A stretch of DNA of 64,000 nt from Chromatiales bacterium (GCA_028278145.1 JANQEV010000077.1:43101-107100); one strand, 5' to 3'. Shown: positions 8,629-18,362, numbered from the stretch's first letter. The notes: a model not told the origin generated them from the sequence alone. Made by a program: numbers and translations.

Positions 8629-9621
8629 TTATTCTCGACTGGTATTCTTGTGGCTTTGAAAAAACATCAATGTTCGTCTCACCCCATCCTGAACCGAGGT
8701 TGACGGTGTCCAGTCTGTCATAGATTGCAACCGATTGATGTTGACCGGCAAATGCTCCATCTCTACGACTCGGGTTGATATCGAACTAAACTGCAGTTGT
8801 CCTTCTGTAATACCAAGAACAGTTGCTGCTGCCTCTACAAACTGTCGCACAGTCATTAGAACACCTGAAGCAAGATTAACAACTGTACCTGGAGGCGCTG
8901 AGGAAACAGCCAGACGGATAATGCCTTCAACAACGTCTTCTACATAGATAAAGTCTCTCTTCTGCACGCCTGAACTCAACTGGATCGTCCCTCCTTCCTG
9001 CGCCCCTTTCATAAGAGAAGGAAGAAGCCGATGAGAAGATTCTCCGGGCCCATACACTGTGAAAGGTCGAGCTATTAGAGCAGGCAGTGCTGTTCGATTA
9101 CAGGAATTAACTAAGGCCTTCGTACCTTTCAGTTTTGTTGTTGCATAAAGCGATGTCGGATCTGGTATCGATTCCTCATCCAAATCCCCCCCTATTGCAC
9201 CATACTCAAAGCCTGACCCAGTATGCACCAATGCCTGTGCTTGCCATGAGCGATCCCGAGCCGTCTCAAGACAATCTGCCAATCGCTCCACCAGCCTCAC
9301 ATTAAGCGCATGTGCAATTTCCTTGTTATTTTCTTCCGGATTTACGCCATAGCCAGCAAGATTAAATGTGACTGCGGGACGGATGTCATGGATAGCCTGC
9401 TCAACAGTTCCTGCCTCAAGCAGATCTGCCTCTATATACTCGCCGTCTACTTCAAAAGCAGAATAAAGGCGCCTTGCCCGCTCAGCATCACGATGGAATA
9501 GATAAACTTTAGCCCCCATACTACAGAGCTTCCGGGCCAACCAAATCCCTATAAAACCTGTTGACCCAAGCACAACAACCCGTGTGCCTTTATAGTGTGA
9601 TGTGACTTGTTCCCACTCCAT
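8629..9621 (-). CDS. NAD-dependent epimerase/dehydratase (extended SDR)
   Basis: A 330-residue extended SDR from the ATG at 9621. It has VVVLGSTGFIGIW (dinucleotide site), HTGSGFEYG, and the catalytic YATTK motif. A frame extension to an ATG at 9657 would overlap the upstream gene by 32 bp. The 9621 start lies 4 bp after the upstream stop and gives a normal SDR N-terminus, so I prefer it. It probably epimerises or reduces an NDP-sugar. It is the last gene of the long minus-strand polysaccharide operon before the convergent methyltransferase. Confidence 0.82.
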   Translation of the reverse strand: MEWEQVTSHYKGTRVVVLGSTGFIGIWLARKLCSMGAKVYLFHRDAERARRLYSAFEVDGEYIEADLLEAGTVEQAIHDIRPAVTFNLAGYGVNPEENNKEIAHALNVRLVERLADCLETARDRSWQAQALVHTGSGFEYGAIGGDLDEESIPDPTSLYATTKLKGTKALVNSCNRTALPALIARPFTVYGPGESSHRLLPSLMKGAQEGGTIQLSSGVQKRDFIYVEDVVEGIIRLAVSSAPPGTVVNLASGVLMTVRQFVEAAATVLGITEGQLQFSSISTRVVEMEHLPVNINRLQSMTDWTPSTSVQDGVRRTLMFFQSHKNTSRE

Positions 9622-9625
9622 CTGT

Positions 9626-10816
9626 TTATCTTTGTTTTCTGGATTTCCTGGGTACATTCAACCATGCATCCCACACGGACAAGCTAGGTCGTGGCTTCAA
9701 TTCCCCATTATATAGCCCCGTATCCCGCCACTGTTTTAACCATGGGCTTGCGCCTGCATCCGACATTATGTCCCACAACTTGTCATAGTCGATAGAGACA
9801 AACCAGATTACAAATTCCGCATCTAGCTTGGCGGCCTCCATCAGTAAACGTTGCACATACTTTTTTTGCTCAGTCTCATTACCGGGAATAATGACCAAGC
9901 GTGAAATATATGTAAATGTCTGCGCAAGAAAGCCGGTTTCTGATATTGCAAAAGGTTTGCCTGGTGCAATACTTTTAACCTTTGCGAACCAGTCTGATGG
10001 AACCCGACCAGCATCACCGCCAACCCCATCATACATATACGGATAGGTACTAACGGAAAATATATCCGAATAAGGAAGTAGTTCTTTGGTCTCTTTAGAC
10101 TGCTCACGCATGGTTTTGGAATCGCCAAGGACAAAGGTCAAAAAGACAGGTAGCTTAGGATAGGCCTTTTTCAGCGCCTTGTAGGTTTTAATAAGCAGAG
10201 TCTTGAATTTGGGGTAGCCCTTAGGATTATGGCGAGCAACATCACTAACCTCAACTGCATAAGCCAAATAGTCCGGTTTGAACCGCTCAACCATTATTTT
10301 GCAATAGTTGATGTAAGCCTGAATAACATCTGGATCATCAAATTCTTTATTCTTCCATCTTCCCGGGCGTTCTACATGACTGTCATCACCCCAATAACCG
10401 GCCAGTGAGGCCCGGTCTGTCGCCAAAGGAGATAGCGCAAGATAGACTCGCTGGTTTTTTGATCTGTTTTTTAAACGGTTGCCGATATCCCTTTCGGCAT
10501 TGGAGTGGAAGGACTTTCCTTTAAACGCTTCTGGCCACGGAACACCTTCATCAAGATGATGCGCTACGATATCACCATGCTTTCTGATGACTTTATATGT
10601 CTGCTGATAAGCTTTATCGGAAATATCGTATGGTTGGGGTGTAAACCCCATATAGAAAGGTCTTGATGCCGGCAGTCTCTCCGTTTTCTCTCCGGCTTTC
10701 ACGTCACACACACCTCCCAATGAAAACCCGATCAAGGCAACCAATGCAAACCTTAAACTGTTTCCCAACCTCAACCATCGAGTCCAGTCTGCCTCATTTT
10801 CGGCGTACCACAGCAT
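9626..10816 (-). CDS. Secreted glycoside-hydrolase-like (clan A TIM-barrel) protein
   Basis: A 396-residue protein from the ATG at 10816, which has AGAGGAGAG about 8 bases upstream. A longer form from 10858 overlaps the preceding methyltransferase by 65 bp and is less likely. Residues about 15-42 form a signal peptide ending VKA. The rest is compatible with a TIM barrel resembling GH53-type galactanases. The likely nucleophile lies in the segment FAISETGF. The acid/base position reads AVEVSD, with Val in place of the usual Asn before Glu. It may trim or process the exported polysaccharide, or be a non-catalytic relative. The family assignment is tentative. Confidence 0.62.
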   Translation of the reverse strand: MLWYAENEADWTRWLRLGNSLRFALVALIGFSLGGVCDVKAGEKTERLPASRPFYMGFTPQPYDISDKAYQQTYKVIRKHGDIVAHHLDEGVPWPEAFKGKSFHSNAERDIGNRLKNRSKNQRVYLALSPLATDRASLAGYWGDDSHVERPGRWKNKEFDDPDVIQAYINYCKIMVERFKPDYLAYAVEVSDVARHNPKGYPKFKTLLIKTYKALKKAYPKLPVFLTFVLGDSKTMREQSKETKELLPYSDIFSVSTYPYMYDGVGGDAGRVPSDWFAKVKSIAPGKPFAISETGFLAQTFTYISRLVIIPGNETEQKKYVQRLLMEAAKLDAEFVIWFVSIDYDKLWDIMSDAGASPWLKQWRDTGLYNGELKPRPSLSVWDAWLNVPRKSRKQR

Positions 10817-11546
10817 AATAGTTCTCTCCTCTCTTCCATGGCATGAACCCAAACCCATATGTAATTAAACGATTAACTCCATTGAAAAGAAGCTTCTGAA
10901 CAATAAGCGGTATCCAGTTGAAATAGGGGGTATCCCACCAGAAATCACTTCCATCACGCACAATAGTGAACCCAGCATCTCTCAATTGGTTCCGCCACTC
11001 ATCAATAGGTGTAATATTAATATGGGTATCATCCCGCCAACCGTGCCACTGTTGCATGCGCTCTTCCCAGGGTCTGCTGTCATCAGGGATACGACCCTGT
11101 TTTACCTGACAGCCCAAAGACTGGGGGTTAGGTGTAGCGATAACCATAAGACCACCGGGCTTCAATAGTGTTCGGGCCATATTGAAAAACTGTCTTGGTG
11201 TCTCCAGGTGCTCAATCAGATCGAAAGCAACAAGACAATCCAGACTCTCATCCTGCAAAGGAATCTTCTGTGCATCAGCTTGAAACAGTCCAGTATGCCC
11301 GGTACGCTCTCGGGTCTGTTGCAAGGCAGCATGGGAGATATCCATAGCAAATGCGTTATATTTTTTTTTCAACCTTTGCAACAAAAAACCAGGACCACAG
11401 GCCACCTCAAGGACAGTAACCCCGGGTCGAAGCTTCCACCCCAGGTAACGCTCCCAGAAATCGTAGAAAAAACGCCGTTCACCTATTGGCCTGCCCAGCA
11501 TATTTTTCACATCATAGCGTGCAAAATAGTCCTGGTCATAGCCCAT
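10794..11546 (-). CDS. SAM-dependent methyltransferase
   Basis: A 250-residue class I methyltransferase. Motif I is VLEVACGPGFLLQR, followed by AMDISHAALQQT, then LVAFDLIEHLETP and LLKPGGLMVIATPNP, as in UbiE/MT11-type enzymes. A GGAGAT ribosome-binding site lies 6 bases before the ATG. The C-terminal quarter is hydrophobic and may touch the membrane. The gene lies between another methyltransferase (29 bp upstream) and the secreted hydrolase-like gene (overlap 23 bp). It likely modifies a lipid-linked glycan or sugar. Target is unknown. Confidence 0.8.
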   Translation of the reverse strand: MGYDQDYFARYDVKNMLGRPIGERRFFYDFWERYLGWKLRPGVTVLEVACGPGFLLQRLKKKYNAFAMDISHAALQQTRERTGHTGLFQADAQKIPLQDESLDCLVAFDLIEHLETPRQFFNMARTLLKPGGLMVIATPNPQSLGCQVKQGRIPDDSRPWEERMQQWHGWRDDTHINITPIDEWRNQLRDAGFTIVRDGSDFWWDTPYFNWIPLIVQKLLFNGVNRLITYGFGFMPWKRGENYYAVVRRK

Positions 11547-11575
11547 TATTTATCTCCAAAAAGCCCCTCATATAT

Positions 11576-12439
11576 TCAAGCACAAGACATATCTGCATGA
11601 GCTGCGATCATTACAGGGCTGTCATTTTGCATAGGATAAGCTCTGCCACAGCCAGAGCAACACACCTTGTTATTACCAAGAAAGGCGTCCTCACCACAGG
11701 CTGGGCAAGCCAGCAAGTCATTTAAATCAGGCCTCACATCTGAAAACAGCTTGCGCACACCAAATCCAAGTACTGATCTTATCTTTGCCATCACTTTTCT
11801 GCTGAACAGAGTATACATCTCCACCTCAGGCTCTGGCTCTGGCTCAGGTGCAACCTGCATTGGTTCTCCATCGATATGAAAGTCTATACATCCATTAGAG
11901 TATGGGTAACGGATTTCAAAAATGTCATTACGTGTCAGCAAAAGATGCCTGAGTTCATGGCTTTCAGGCCAAAGCTGCTGAAATAGATCACCAAAGGGGC
12001 CTTTATCCTCTGGTTGCTTGGCACGTAATAGAAGGCAATCATTTTCCTGAGTGATATACCAAAGATGTGTACGTTCGGCGATAAGCAACTCGAAGCTTTC
12101 ACTGGGCGTTATGATGCAACCACTTCTGGCTACCCTACAGGCTTCACTCAAAAAGGCAGCCGGATCCTCAAGGTGTTCCAACATATGAGAACTGATGAGA
12201 TAATCAAAAGCACCATCACGAAAGGGCAAACGATATGCATCACTAAAGACAAAAGGACGATCAGTTACCGTATCAGCAGTTACATTGCCGCCATAGCGAG
12301 CCTCTTCGCCATATTCACCAAGATCACATAGCACATTACTGCGCGCAAATGGACGATTTCCACTCCCCACCTCAAGCACCAGATCACTGCGCGCAATATC
12401 CATAAACTGCCAATCCCAAAGATACCCTTTAAGTGACAT
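11576..12439 (-). CDS. Methyltransferase with C-terminal Trm112-like zinc ribbon
   Basis: A 287-residue protein. The ATG at 12439 is preferred because AAGGTG lies upstream; an in-frame ATG at 12460 has no site. The N-terminal 200 residues are a class I methyltransferase (LEVGSGNRPF, then YLISSHMLEHLEDP). A Pro-Glu repeat linker (PEPEPEPEVE) follows. The last 45 residues carry CPACG and CCSGCG before the segment AYPMQNDSPVMI, which matches Trm112/UPF0434 zinc-ribbon ends. Trm112-like domains usually activate methyltransferases as separate partners, so a built-in activator is plausible. Substrate is unknown. Confidence 0.78.
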   Translation of the reverse strand: MSLKGYLWDWQFMDIARSDLVLEVGSGNRPFARSNVLCDLGEYGEEARYGGNVTADTVTDRPFVFSDAYRLPFRDGAFDYLISSHMLEHLEDPAAFLSEACRVARSGCIITPSESFELLIAERTHLWYITQENDCLLLRAKQPEDKGPFGDLFQQLWPESHELRHLLLTRNDIFEIRYPYSNGCIDFHIDGEPMQVAPEPEPEPEVEMYTLFSRKVMAKIRSVLGFGVRKLFSDVRPDLNDLLACPACGEDAFLGNNKVCCSGCGRAYPMQNDSPVMIAAHADMSCA

Positions 12440-12475
12440 CTTATTGCACCTTATTTGCATTAATACTGGATTGAG

Positions 12476-13588
12476 TCATCTGTTAATAGCTCGGTAAACC
12501 TCAAGCGTCTCCATTGCAGCTGTTTCCCATGAAAACCTGGATGCCTGCTCAATACTACACATCCCCAACTCCTTGCGTCTTACCTCATCCTGCAGCATGT
12601 CAAGCAACGTCTTGGCTATCTCTTCTGTATTGTCTGGATCAAACAGAACTCCCGCCTCACCCACGACTTCTGGTAAAGACTTACGGTCAGAGACAGCAAC
12701 AGGGGTGCCGCATGCCATTGCCTCCAGTGGAGGAAGCCCGAAGCCTTCAAATAGCGATGGGTAGACAAAAAGCTCGGCAGCACTATAGAGATATGGTAGA
12801 TCATCCACCGGTATGTGTCCCGGGCAAATCACTTGCTCTCCAAGTCCAAGCCTTGCTATTTCATCCATGACCAGAGCACCATGATATTGGTCGCGCCCTA
12901 CCAGAACCAGCTGAAATGATGGATCGAGTTCAGATCTGATACGTGCAAAAGCCTGGACTAGGCGAATCAGGTTTTTTCTTGCGTGAAAACGTCCGACATA
13001 CAACATAAAGGGAGATCTAATCCCATGTCTTTCTAGTCTGGAAGAACGCTCCTCAGATTCAGGAATTGGACGAAAGATAGGGTCAGCTCCTTCATGAATA
13101 ACGGTGATCCTGGATTCCGGAATCTTGTAGTAATCTATAATACTGTTCTTGGTTGCATTAGAGACTGCAATTATATGTTCTGCCTTTAAAATACCAAGCC
13201 ATGTCATAAAAGCCAGTCGCTTTCTGACAAGAAGCGGGTACCACTCAGGATGTTCTATATATGCAAGATCGTGAATCGTAAATATCAATTTACCAGGACA
13301 AAAGAGAGGAGGAACCACCAGAGCATGAAACAGGTTGACTGGATTTTTAACCAGTTGCCATGGAATCCCAGCAGCAAAGGCATACCATCGGGATGAACTC
13401 CCGAGATAATACCGCTTCACGTTAGAATTGCACTGTGACAACTCACTCAAGGCATCCTTATATGATACATAGATCTCATACTCATTTATTTCATCCACTG
13501 CTGCCAGTGCTTTAATCAGGCTTTCCTCGTACGTTTCCAGTCCGCCCGCATTGGTGCCAATCCACTCCGCACTCATCCCGATTTTCAT
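12476..13588 (-). CDS. Family 4 glycosyltransferase (GT-B fold)
   Basis: A 370-residue GT-B glycosyltransferase. The N-terminal acceptor domain opens with the glycine-rich segment NAGGLETY. The C-terminal domain carries [11 protein letters not shown] and the signature [21 protein letters not shown], with the two glutamates of the EX7E motif that bind the nucleotide-sugar. The family adds mannose, glucose, rhamnose or similar sugars with retained configuration. It lies 54 bp downstream of the deacetylase gene and 36 bp upstream of the zinc-ribbon methyltransferase gene in the same operon. GAGAGATGAT precedes the ATG. Confidence 0.9.
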   Translation of the reverse strand: MKIGMSAEWIGTNAGGLETYEESLIKALAAVDEINEYEIYVSYKDALSELSQCNSNVKRYYLGSSSRWYAFAAGIPWQLVKNPVNLFHALVVPPLFCPGKLIFTIHDLAYIEHPEWYPLLVRKRLAFMTWLGILKAEHIIAVSNATKNSIIDYYKIPESRITVIHEGADPIFRPIPESEERSSRLERHGIRSPFMLYVGRFHARKNLIRLVQAFARIRSELDPSFQLVLVGRDQYHGALVMDEIARLGLGEQVICPGHIPVDDLPYLYSAAELFVYPSLFEGFGLPPLEAMACGTPVAVSDRKSLPEVVGEAGVLFDPDNTEEIAKTLLDMLQDEVRRKELGMCSIEQASRFSWETAAMETLEVYRAINR

Positions 13589-13642
13589 ATCATCTCTCGT
13601 TTAACAGAAAAATATCACTGTTTCTCAGCCTGATATTACAGC

Positions 13643-14551
13643 TTAACACCTAATTATTGTTCGACATTGTAAGTACCAGGGATACAACATGGAGAGATAA
13701 AAACGAAAGCGTAAAAAAGATGTGCCTTCATGAATAGAAACTCTCTTCATACTAAAAGGGGTTGGATTGCAGCCTGAGTTTATCCCTGGGTCTGTAGAGA
13801 AGGCGGAGGTAAAACCAGCTTCTTCAGTCAGTTGTTTGAGTTGTTCATCGAGCGCACCGTAAGGATAACAAAATGCCTTTACTGTAGTGTTCAGCTGCTC
13901 TTCGATATGGCTTCTCGATTCAGTAATCTCTTTCACTGCTGCATCCTTGGACAGAGTTGGCAGAAAGGGATGTGTAACTGTATGGGCACCAAAATCAATG
14001 CCTCGCAACATCATCATTCGTGCATCATCCCACGAAAGCAGTGGTAATTGCGCCATATTGAGTGTCTGTCTGGCAATACTTTCAAGCTGATTATTCGGCA
14101 ACTTGTAAAAGTATGGTATACGCTCCTTGAATGCCACTCTAGCCGCCTGAATCAATCTCTTCTGATCGTTTTGCTGATCCTGATCCAGCTCAAACAGCTC
14201 GGGAAAATCTCTCTCTACCCATTTTGACCTGCCACCCATACAGCCTGTCACAAGGAACACCGTTGCAGAAAAACCGTGAGCTTCAAGTTGTGGAAGTGCA
14301 TGATCAATAAGACTGCGATACCCGTCATCAAAGGTAATGGCAACAACAGGTCGAGTTGGCTTTTTTCCATCAGCCAGATATTGAACTGCCTCACTCAACG
14401 GTATCACCTCAAATCTCGATCTGGCAAGCCACTCCATCTGAGACCTGAATATAGCAGGTGACACGGAGACCAATGACCCAGAATCATCAATCGAGTGATA
14501 ACAGAGTACTCTGATGCCTCTATTTTTAGTGAAACAGTCTAGTAATCGCAC
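13643..14551 (-). CDS. Polysaccharide deacetylase (NodB homology, CE4)
   Basis: A 302-residue CE4 deacetylase with a GTG start preceded by AGAGGA. It has the NodB metal-site motif TFDDGY near residue 75 and the paired histidines in FGAHTVTHP near 198. Further along are YPYGALDEQ and a C-terminal hydrophobic stretch. No signal peptide is evident, so it may act in the cytoplasm or at the inner membrane. The family removes N- or O-acetyl groups from sugars, here presumably from the repeat unit or its lipid-linked precursor. It follows the flippase gene by 14 bp. Confidence 0.87.
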   Translation of the reverse strand: MRLLDCFTKNRGIRVLCYHSIDDSGSLVSVSPAIFRSQMEWLARSRFEVIPLSEAVQYLADGKKPTRPVVAITFDDGYRSLIDHALPQLEAHGFSATVFLVTGCMGGRSKWVERDFPELFELDQDQQNDQKRLIQAARVAFKERIPYFYKLPNNQLESIARQTLNMAQLPLLSWDDARMMMLRGIDFGAHTVTHPFLPTLSKDAAVKEITESRSHIEEQLNTTVKAFCYPYGALDEQLKQLTEEAGFTSAFSTDPGINSGCNPTPFSMKRVSIHEGTSFLRFRFYLSMLYPWYLQCRTIIRC

Positions 14552-14565
14552 CTCAGCTCATCCTC

Positions 14566-15879
14566 TTAAACATGAGCTACGCCTTCTCTGGGTTCTTTGG
14601 TTGCTCTCTTCTGATAGTCAGCCTCAATTGCTGATGCATTCCGAAAAGCCCAGAGCAGCACGAATCCTCCCAGCAACAGCTTAGATATCAGGATAGTAAT
14701 CGCAGCTCCTATTGCCCCAAATAAAGGAATCAATACAACAAGCCCCAATGCTACTCCTACTAATGTCAGCAGATCTATCAGAACGAGAAGACGAGGATTA
14801 TTCATAGCCAGGAGAGGGGCAGCCACAGGAAATACTATGAGCCAAAATATATAACCTGGCACAAGAATTTGAAAAAGTGCGACCGATTCTCTGTATTGTT
14901 CGCCATATATCAGTACGATCACCCATTCACTGAAGAGTAAAGTAACGCATGTGAATACCAGAGAAATTGGCAGCATCACCATGGTAAATTTACCAAGAAC
15001 ACCCCGAAAACACCCATCCTGACACCAAGGAACGATTTTTGGATAAAATACCACCGATAAAATACTGGCAACCATTTGCGGTATCAATGCCAGGTTAAAT
15101 GCAGCAGCATAAATCCCTGTCTCGTGCGATCCACGAAAAGTATTCAACAGCAGTATATCCAGCTTTGTATAAATAACAGCAAAAACAGAGCTTAGTATTA
15201 ACCATTTACTATAATTGACCAAAGACCCCAAAGTATCCCAACTGGCACCTCGAGTCTTGAGAAACTCTAGGTTCACCAAAAATAATCCCACTATCGCTGC
15301 GGCCAGTGGCATAACTGCATATGCCGCAAATGATAGCTCAACTGTTAACATCCCCATATAAACCAAAACCAAGACCAGTGCTAACTTTCCTCCCATATGG
15401 ATAAAATCCAGAATGAGATAATTCCGGAAGTCTTGCCCCGCCTGGAAGTAAACACTAAAAAAGCCTAACAATAGAGTGGCGAAAACACCGAATAAGGCTA
15501 GAATGATCAGATTTGATGCTGAGGAATCTTGTATCAGGACCTGGGATATAAAAGAAGCAAAAGGCAGGCACAAGAACAACAATACCAGTCCTATACCTAT
15601 TTTTAGATAAAACGCATCTCGCAAAAGGAGCAGGCGTCTCTCTATGTTATTCCTGGCGGCTTCGGGTACAAACCGTAGTACTCCAATATCTAGGCTATTA
15701 CCAAAAACACCAACCAGAATAACTACAATGCTTGTGCAGATAGTATAGAGACCAAAACCTTCAGCGCCCAGCTGACGGGTAATAATGACATTCATTACAA
15801 ATGTCATACTCATGATTAGCATTTTAATTAGTGGAACAACAGCCAACGTAAATGAAAATCGCTTGCCCTCTTTTAACAT
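14566..15879 (-). CDS. Wzx-type oligosaccharide flippase
   Basis: A 437-residue polytopic membrane protein with about 12 to 14 hydrophobic segments spread over its whole length. The N-terminal pattern FVMNVIITRQLGAEGFGLYTI is typical of Wzx/MOP-family flippases. The family translocates undecaprenyl-diphosphate-linked repeat units to the periplasmic face, where Wzy and Wzz act. It lies between the initiating transferase gene (58 bp upstream) and the deacetylase gene. The C-terminus is a short charged tail. Confidence 0.88.
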   Translation of the reverse strand: MLKEGKRFSFTLAVVPLIKMLIMSMTFVMNVIITRQLGAEGFGLYTICTSIVVILVGVFGNSLDIGVLRFVPEAARNNIERRLLLLRDAFYLKIGIGLVLLFLCLPFASFISQVLIQDSSASNLIILALFGVFATLLLGFFSVYFQAGQDFRNYLILDFIHMGGKLALVLVLVYMGMLTVELSFAAYAVMPLAAAIVGLFLVNLEFLKTRGASWDTLGSLVNYSKWLILSSVFAVIYTKLDILLLNTFRGSHETGIYAAAFNLALIPQMVASILSVVFYPKIVPWCQDGCFRGVLGKFTMVMLPISLVFTCVTLLFSEWVIVLIYGEQYRESVALFQILVPGYIFWLIVFPVAAPLLAMNNPRLLVLIDLLTLVGVALGLVVLIPLFGAIGAAITILISKLLLGGFVLLWAFRNASAIEADYQKRATKEPREGVAHV

Positions 15880-15937
15880 TTACCTGCATCTCCCTAAGTG
15901 AGGGTGCAACATATAATAAGCCATTGCCACTTTAGAA

Positions 15938-16759
15938 TCAGTATGCCCCCTTACCCAGCAATACGACCTTAATGGTCTCCCAGAGAATGGAAAGATCGCC
16001 AAGCAGGCTTCTATTTTTTACGTACTCTATGTCAAGCTTTACACTATCCTGAAACACGAGATTACCCCTGCCTCTTATCTGTGCAAGGCCGGTTATGGCA
16101 GATGGCCTGTGGAACTTCTTAAGCTGCTCGCCTTTATAGTAGGGACTCATTTCCGGGATTTCTGGCCTGGGCCCTACAAGGGTCATATCACCACGCAAAA
16201 CACACCAGAAGTTGGGCAACTCATCTAGGCTGGTACAACGCAAAAAAGCCCCTACCCGTGTCACACGAGGATCATTCGCCTCTTTGAACTTGAATTTATC
16301 AAGTTCATTATCACTATACTCATAACGATACATCTCCGGGAAACGCTCTCTTGCATCCACATACATGGTCCTGAATTTCAAAAACCAAAACGGCCTGCCA
16401 ACCATAAATACATTTCTTCTGCATTGCTTTCTCGGCTTATGGTGCTTTTCCTGACTCCCAATAGAGATTGCATTTCCCTGACGACGATCAGACACTCCAT
16501 GCTTGCGCCGGTCTTTTGTCATCCTGACCTGCCAGAAAAAAGCTGGCCCAGGTGAGTCAAGGCGTATGATAACCGCTATTAGCAGAATAAGAGGCAAAGT
16601 CAGCAGCAATACTGTTAAAGATACTGTTATATCAAGGAAACGACGCGCGAAATATTCATGACTTGTCTCTTCGTGCAATATACCCATATCATCTAATATC
16701 TCAGAGCACACGTTGTCTGAAGAGCTTTCCTTTTGAACTTCATCTTTATCCAGCATCAT
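15938..16759 (-). CDS. Initiating phosphoglycosyl transferase (bacterial sugar transferase)
   Basis: A 273-residue monotopic phosphoglycosyl transferase of the PglC/WcaJ core type. It has a re-entrant hydrophobic helix at residues 44-66 ending in the SPGP motif, the catalytic Asp-Glu in TSLDELPN, and [11 protein letters not shown]. The family transfers sugar-1-phosphate from an NDP-sugar to undecaprenyl phosphate, starting repeat-unit assembly. An insert of about 36 residues, strongly basic and histidine-rich, sits at about 81-120 before [12 protein letters not shown], where most relatives have a few residues. It is the first gene of the minus-strand operon. Confidence 0.9.
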   Translation of the reverse strand: MMLDKDEVQKESSSDNVCSEILDDMGILHEETSHEYFARRFLDITVSLTVLLLTLPLILLIAVIIRLDSPGPAFFWQVRMTKDRRKHGVSDRRQGNAISIGSQEKHHKPRKQCRRNVFMVGRPFWFLKFRTMYVDARERFPEMYRYEYSDNELDKFKFKEANDPRVTRVGAFLRCTSLDELPNFWCVLRGDMTLVGPRPEIPEMSPYYKGEQLKKFHRPSAITGLAQIRGRGNLVFQDSVKLDIEYVKNRSLLGDLSILWETIKVVLLGKGAY

Positions 16760-17454
16760 AAAACCTAGCTCATACTACTCACTCAAGGGCAGTCGATGTG
16801 AATAATTAGAATGGTCAGAATGTATACCACTACCCTATCGCTATTAGCGTTCCAGCATCAAAATCATCAATCCTATAGTATCAAATATCCTGACCTCTCG
16901 TGAGAGAGCATTATCTCCTTCTGACTCTTTATTATCGGATCAATTATGCGCATTTCCAATTTACAATAGTAAAACCAATTTCATCAACAACACTTGGATT
17001 CAGATATGTTACGTCAGCAACAATAAATTATTATTCTGTTCGCTCGATTATTGGTGATATTAGTGTGGTACCAACAATATCATTGGTTTCACATGGCGCA
17101 TATCTAACATGTTGATTTCTTGTTTTTCAACGTGATACCGCATCAGTAATTATCCCTAAATTAAGCCCAGCCCCGTAATAAATACAGGGCAAATGCGGTT
17201 GATAGCGATATCAAAAAGTGTAAAGCATATAATTTTTTTTGTTAATCTTAAAGGGATGACAACGCTAGTTAGCCCTTTAATTAATAGCTTCAAAATAAAT
17301 GCTATGATTCATCGCAACTTGTTCTTTATGAAAAGATATCAAAGAGAGTTGTGATCTCACCAGATATGGTTCTTACTAGATGTTCCAAGTGGATAGATTT
17401 TACATGCAGCTTTACAGCTTTTAATAATAATCATTTAAACACCAGGATAACTCA
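16760..17454. other. 695-bp AT-rich gap between EPS operon and rsmA
   Basis: No convincing gene is visible. This gap must contain the promoter of the minus-strand polysaccharide operon and that of rsmA. A palindrome TTGATA-GCGA-TATCAA lies at 17199-17214, close before a TATAAT at 17228-17233 on the plus strand, which may be a regulated promoter about 220 bp upstream of rsmA. Its half-sites are 6 bp apart, which does not fit FNR. No JUMPstart/ops element was found by eye. Confidence 0.4.
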
Positions 17455-18249
17455 TTGACTCATAAGGCAAGGAAAAGATTTGGCCAAAATTTCCTGCACG
17501 ATCCAGGCATCATCCAGCGCATCGTGGACAGCATTGCCCCGACCCGTGATCAGCATCTGGTGGAAATTGGCCCAGGCCAGGGTGCCATAACAAAACAGCT
17601 GCTTGGTGCCACCGGGAGCATGGATGTGGTGGAACTTGACCGCGACCTGGTGGGGCCGCTGGCCGACATGTGTGCACCGCTTGGAGAACTGCACATCCAT
17701 AATGCCGACATTCTCAAGTTTGATCTGTGCAGCCTGGTGCCGGATGGAGAACAAGTACGGGTGGTAGGCAATCTGCCCTACAACATCTCCACCCCAATCC
17801 TGTTCCATCTATTGGAGCGCTCACACTGTATCCGGGATATGCACTTCATGCTGCAGAAGGAGGTTGTACTGCGCATGGGTGCCAGCCCTGGCAATAAACA
17901 ATACGGACGCCTGTCGGTGATGCTACAGGCCAGATGCAAGGTTACACACCTGTTTGATATCGGGCCTGGTGCATTCAAGCCTGCCCCCAAGGTGGATTCT
18001 GCCTTTGTGCGGCTGGAGCCATATACCACTTCCCAGGTCCAGATAGATGATCAAGACTACTTTGCCCGTATGGTGGCGCAGGCCTTTTCCCAGCGGCGTA
18101 AGACCCTGCGCAACAGTCTGCGCAAGATGGTGGATGTCGCCGTCATGCAGGAATTAGGGATCGATTCCGGCCTGCGGGCAGAACAATTGGATGTAGCTAC
18201 CTTTGCCCTACTGGCCAATGCCGCATGCAAAGTAGACCCACCGTCCTGA
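17455..18249 (+). CDS. rsmA: 16S rRNA (adenine1518/1519-N6)-dimethyltransferase RsmA/KsgA
   Basis: A 264-residue enzyme that dimethylates two adjacent adenines in the 3' terminal hairpin of 16S rRNA during 30S maturation. It has KRFGQNFLHDPGI at the N-terminus, VEIGPGQGAITKQLL (SAM site), and the catalytic NLPYNIST motif near residue 105. The start is a TTG, with AGGA 9 bases upstream; no ATG or GTG fits better. The C-terminal QRRKTLRNSLR helical region is typical. It stands alone here, without the pdxA and apaG neighbours seen in E. coli. Confidence 0.95.
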   Translation: MTHKARKRFGQNFLHDPGIIQRIVDSIAPTRDQHLVEIGPGQGAITKQLLGATGSMDVVELDRDLVGPLADMCAPLGELHIHNADILKFDLCSLVPDGEQVRVVGNLPYNISTPILFHLLERSHCIRDMHFMLQKEVVLRMGASPGNKQYGRLSVMLQARCKVTHLFDIGPGAFKPAPKVDSAFVRLEPYTTSQVQIDDQDYFARMVAQAFSQRRKTLRNSLRKMVDVAVMQELGIDSGLRAEQLDVATFALLANAACKVDPPS

Positions 18250-18362
18250 TATTGCAGGGAAATAGCACGCGGTCTGCACTCCTAGCTTATTCCAATTAAA
18301 AAACCAGCTTTATGGAAGCATTAGATATTTCACGTAAGATTATCCGTACTAAATTGATCATT

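Noticed and set aside
16900..17115. 71-codon frame in the EPS-rsmA gap
   Set aside because: AT-rich random-looking product (YYRINYAHFQF), no start signal.
17199..17214. TTGATAGCGATATCAA as an FNR site upstream of rsmA
   Set aside because: Half-sites TTGAT and ATCAA are 6 bp apart instead of 4, so FNR should not bind; it remains only a generic palindrome.
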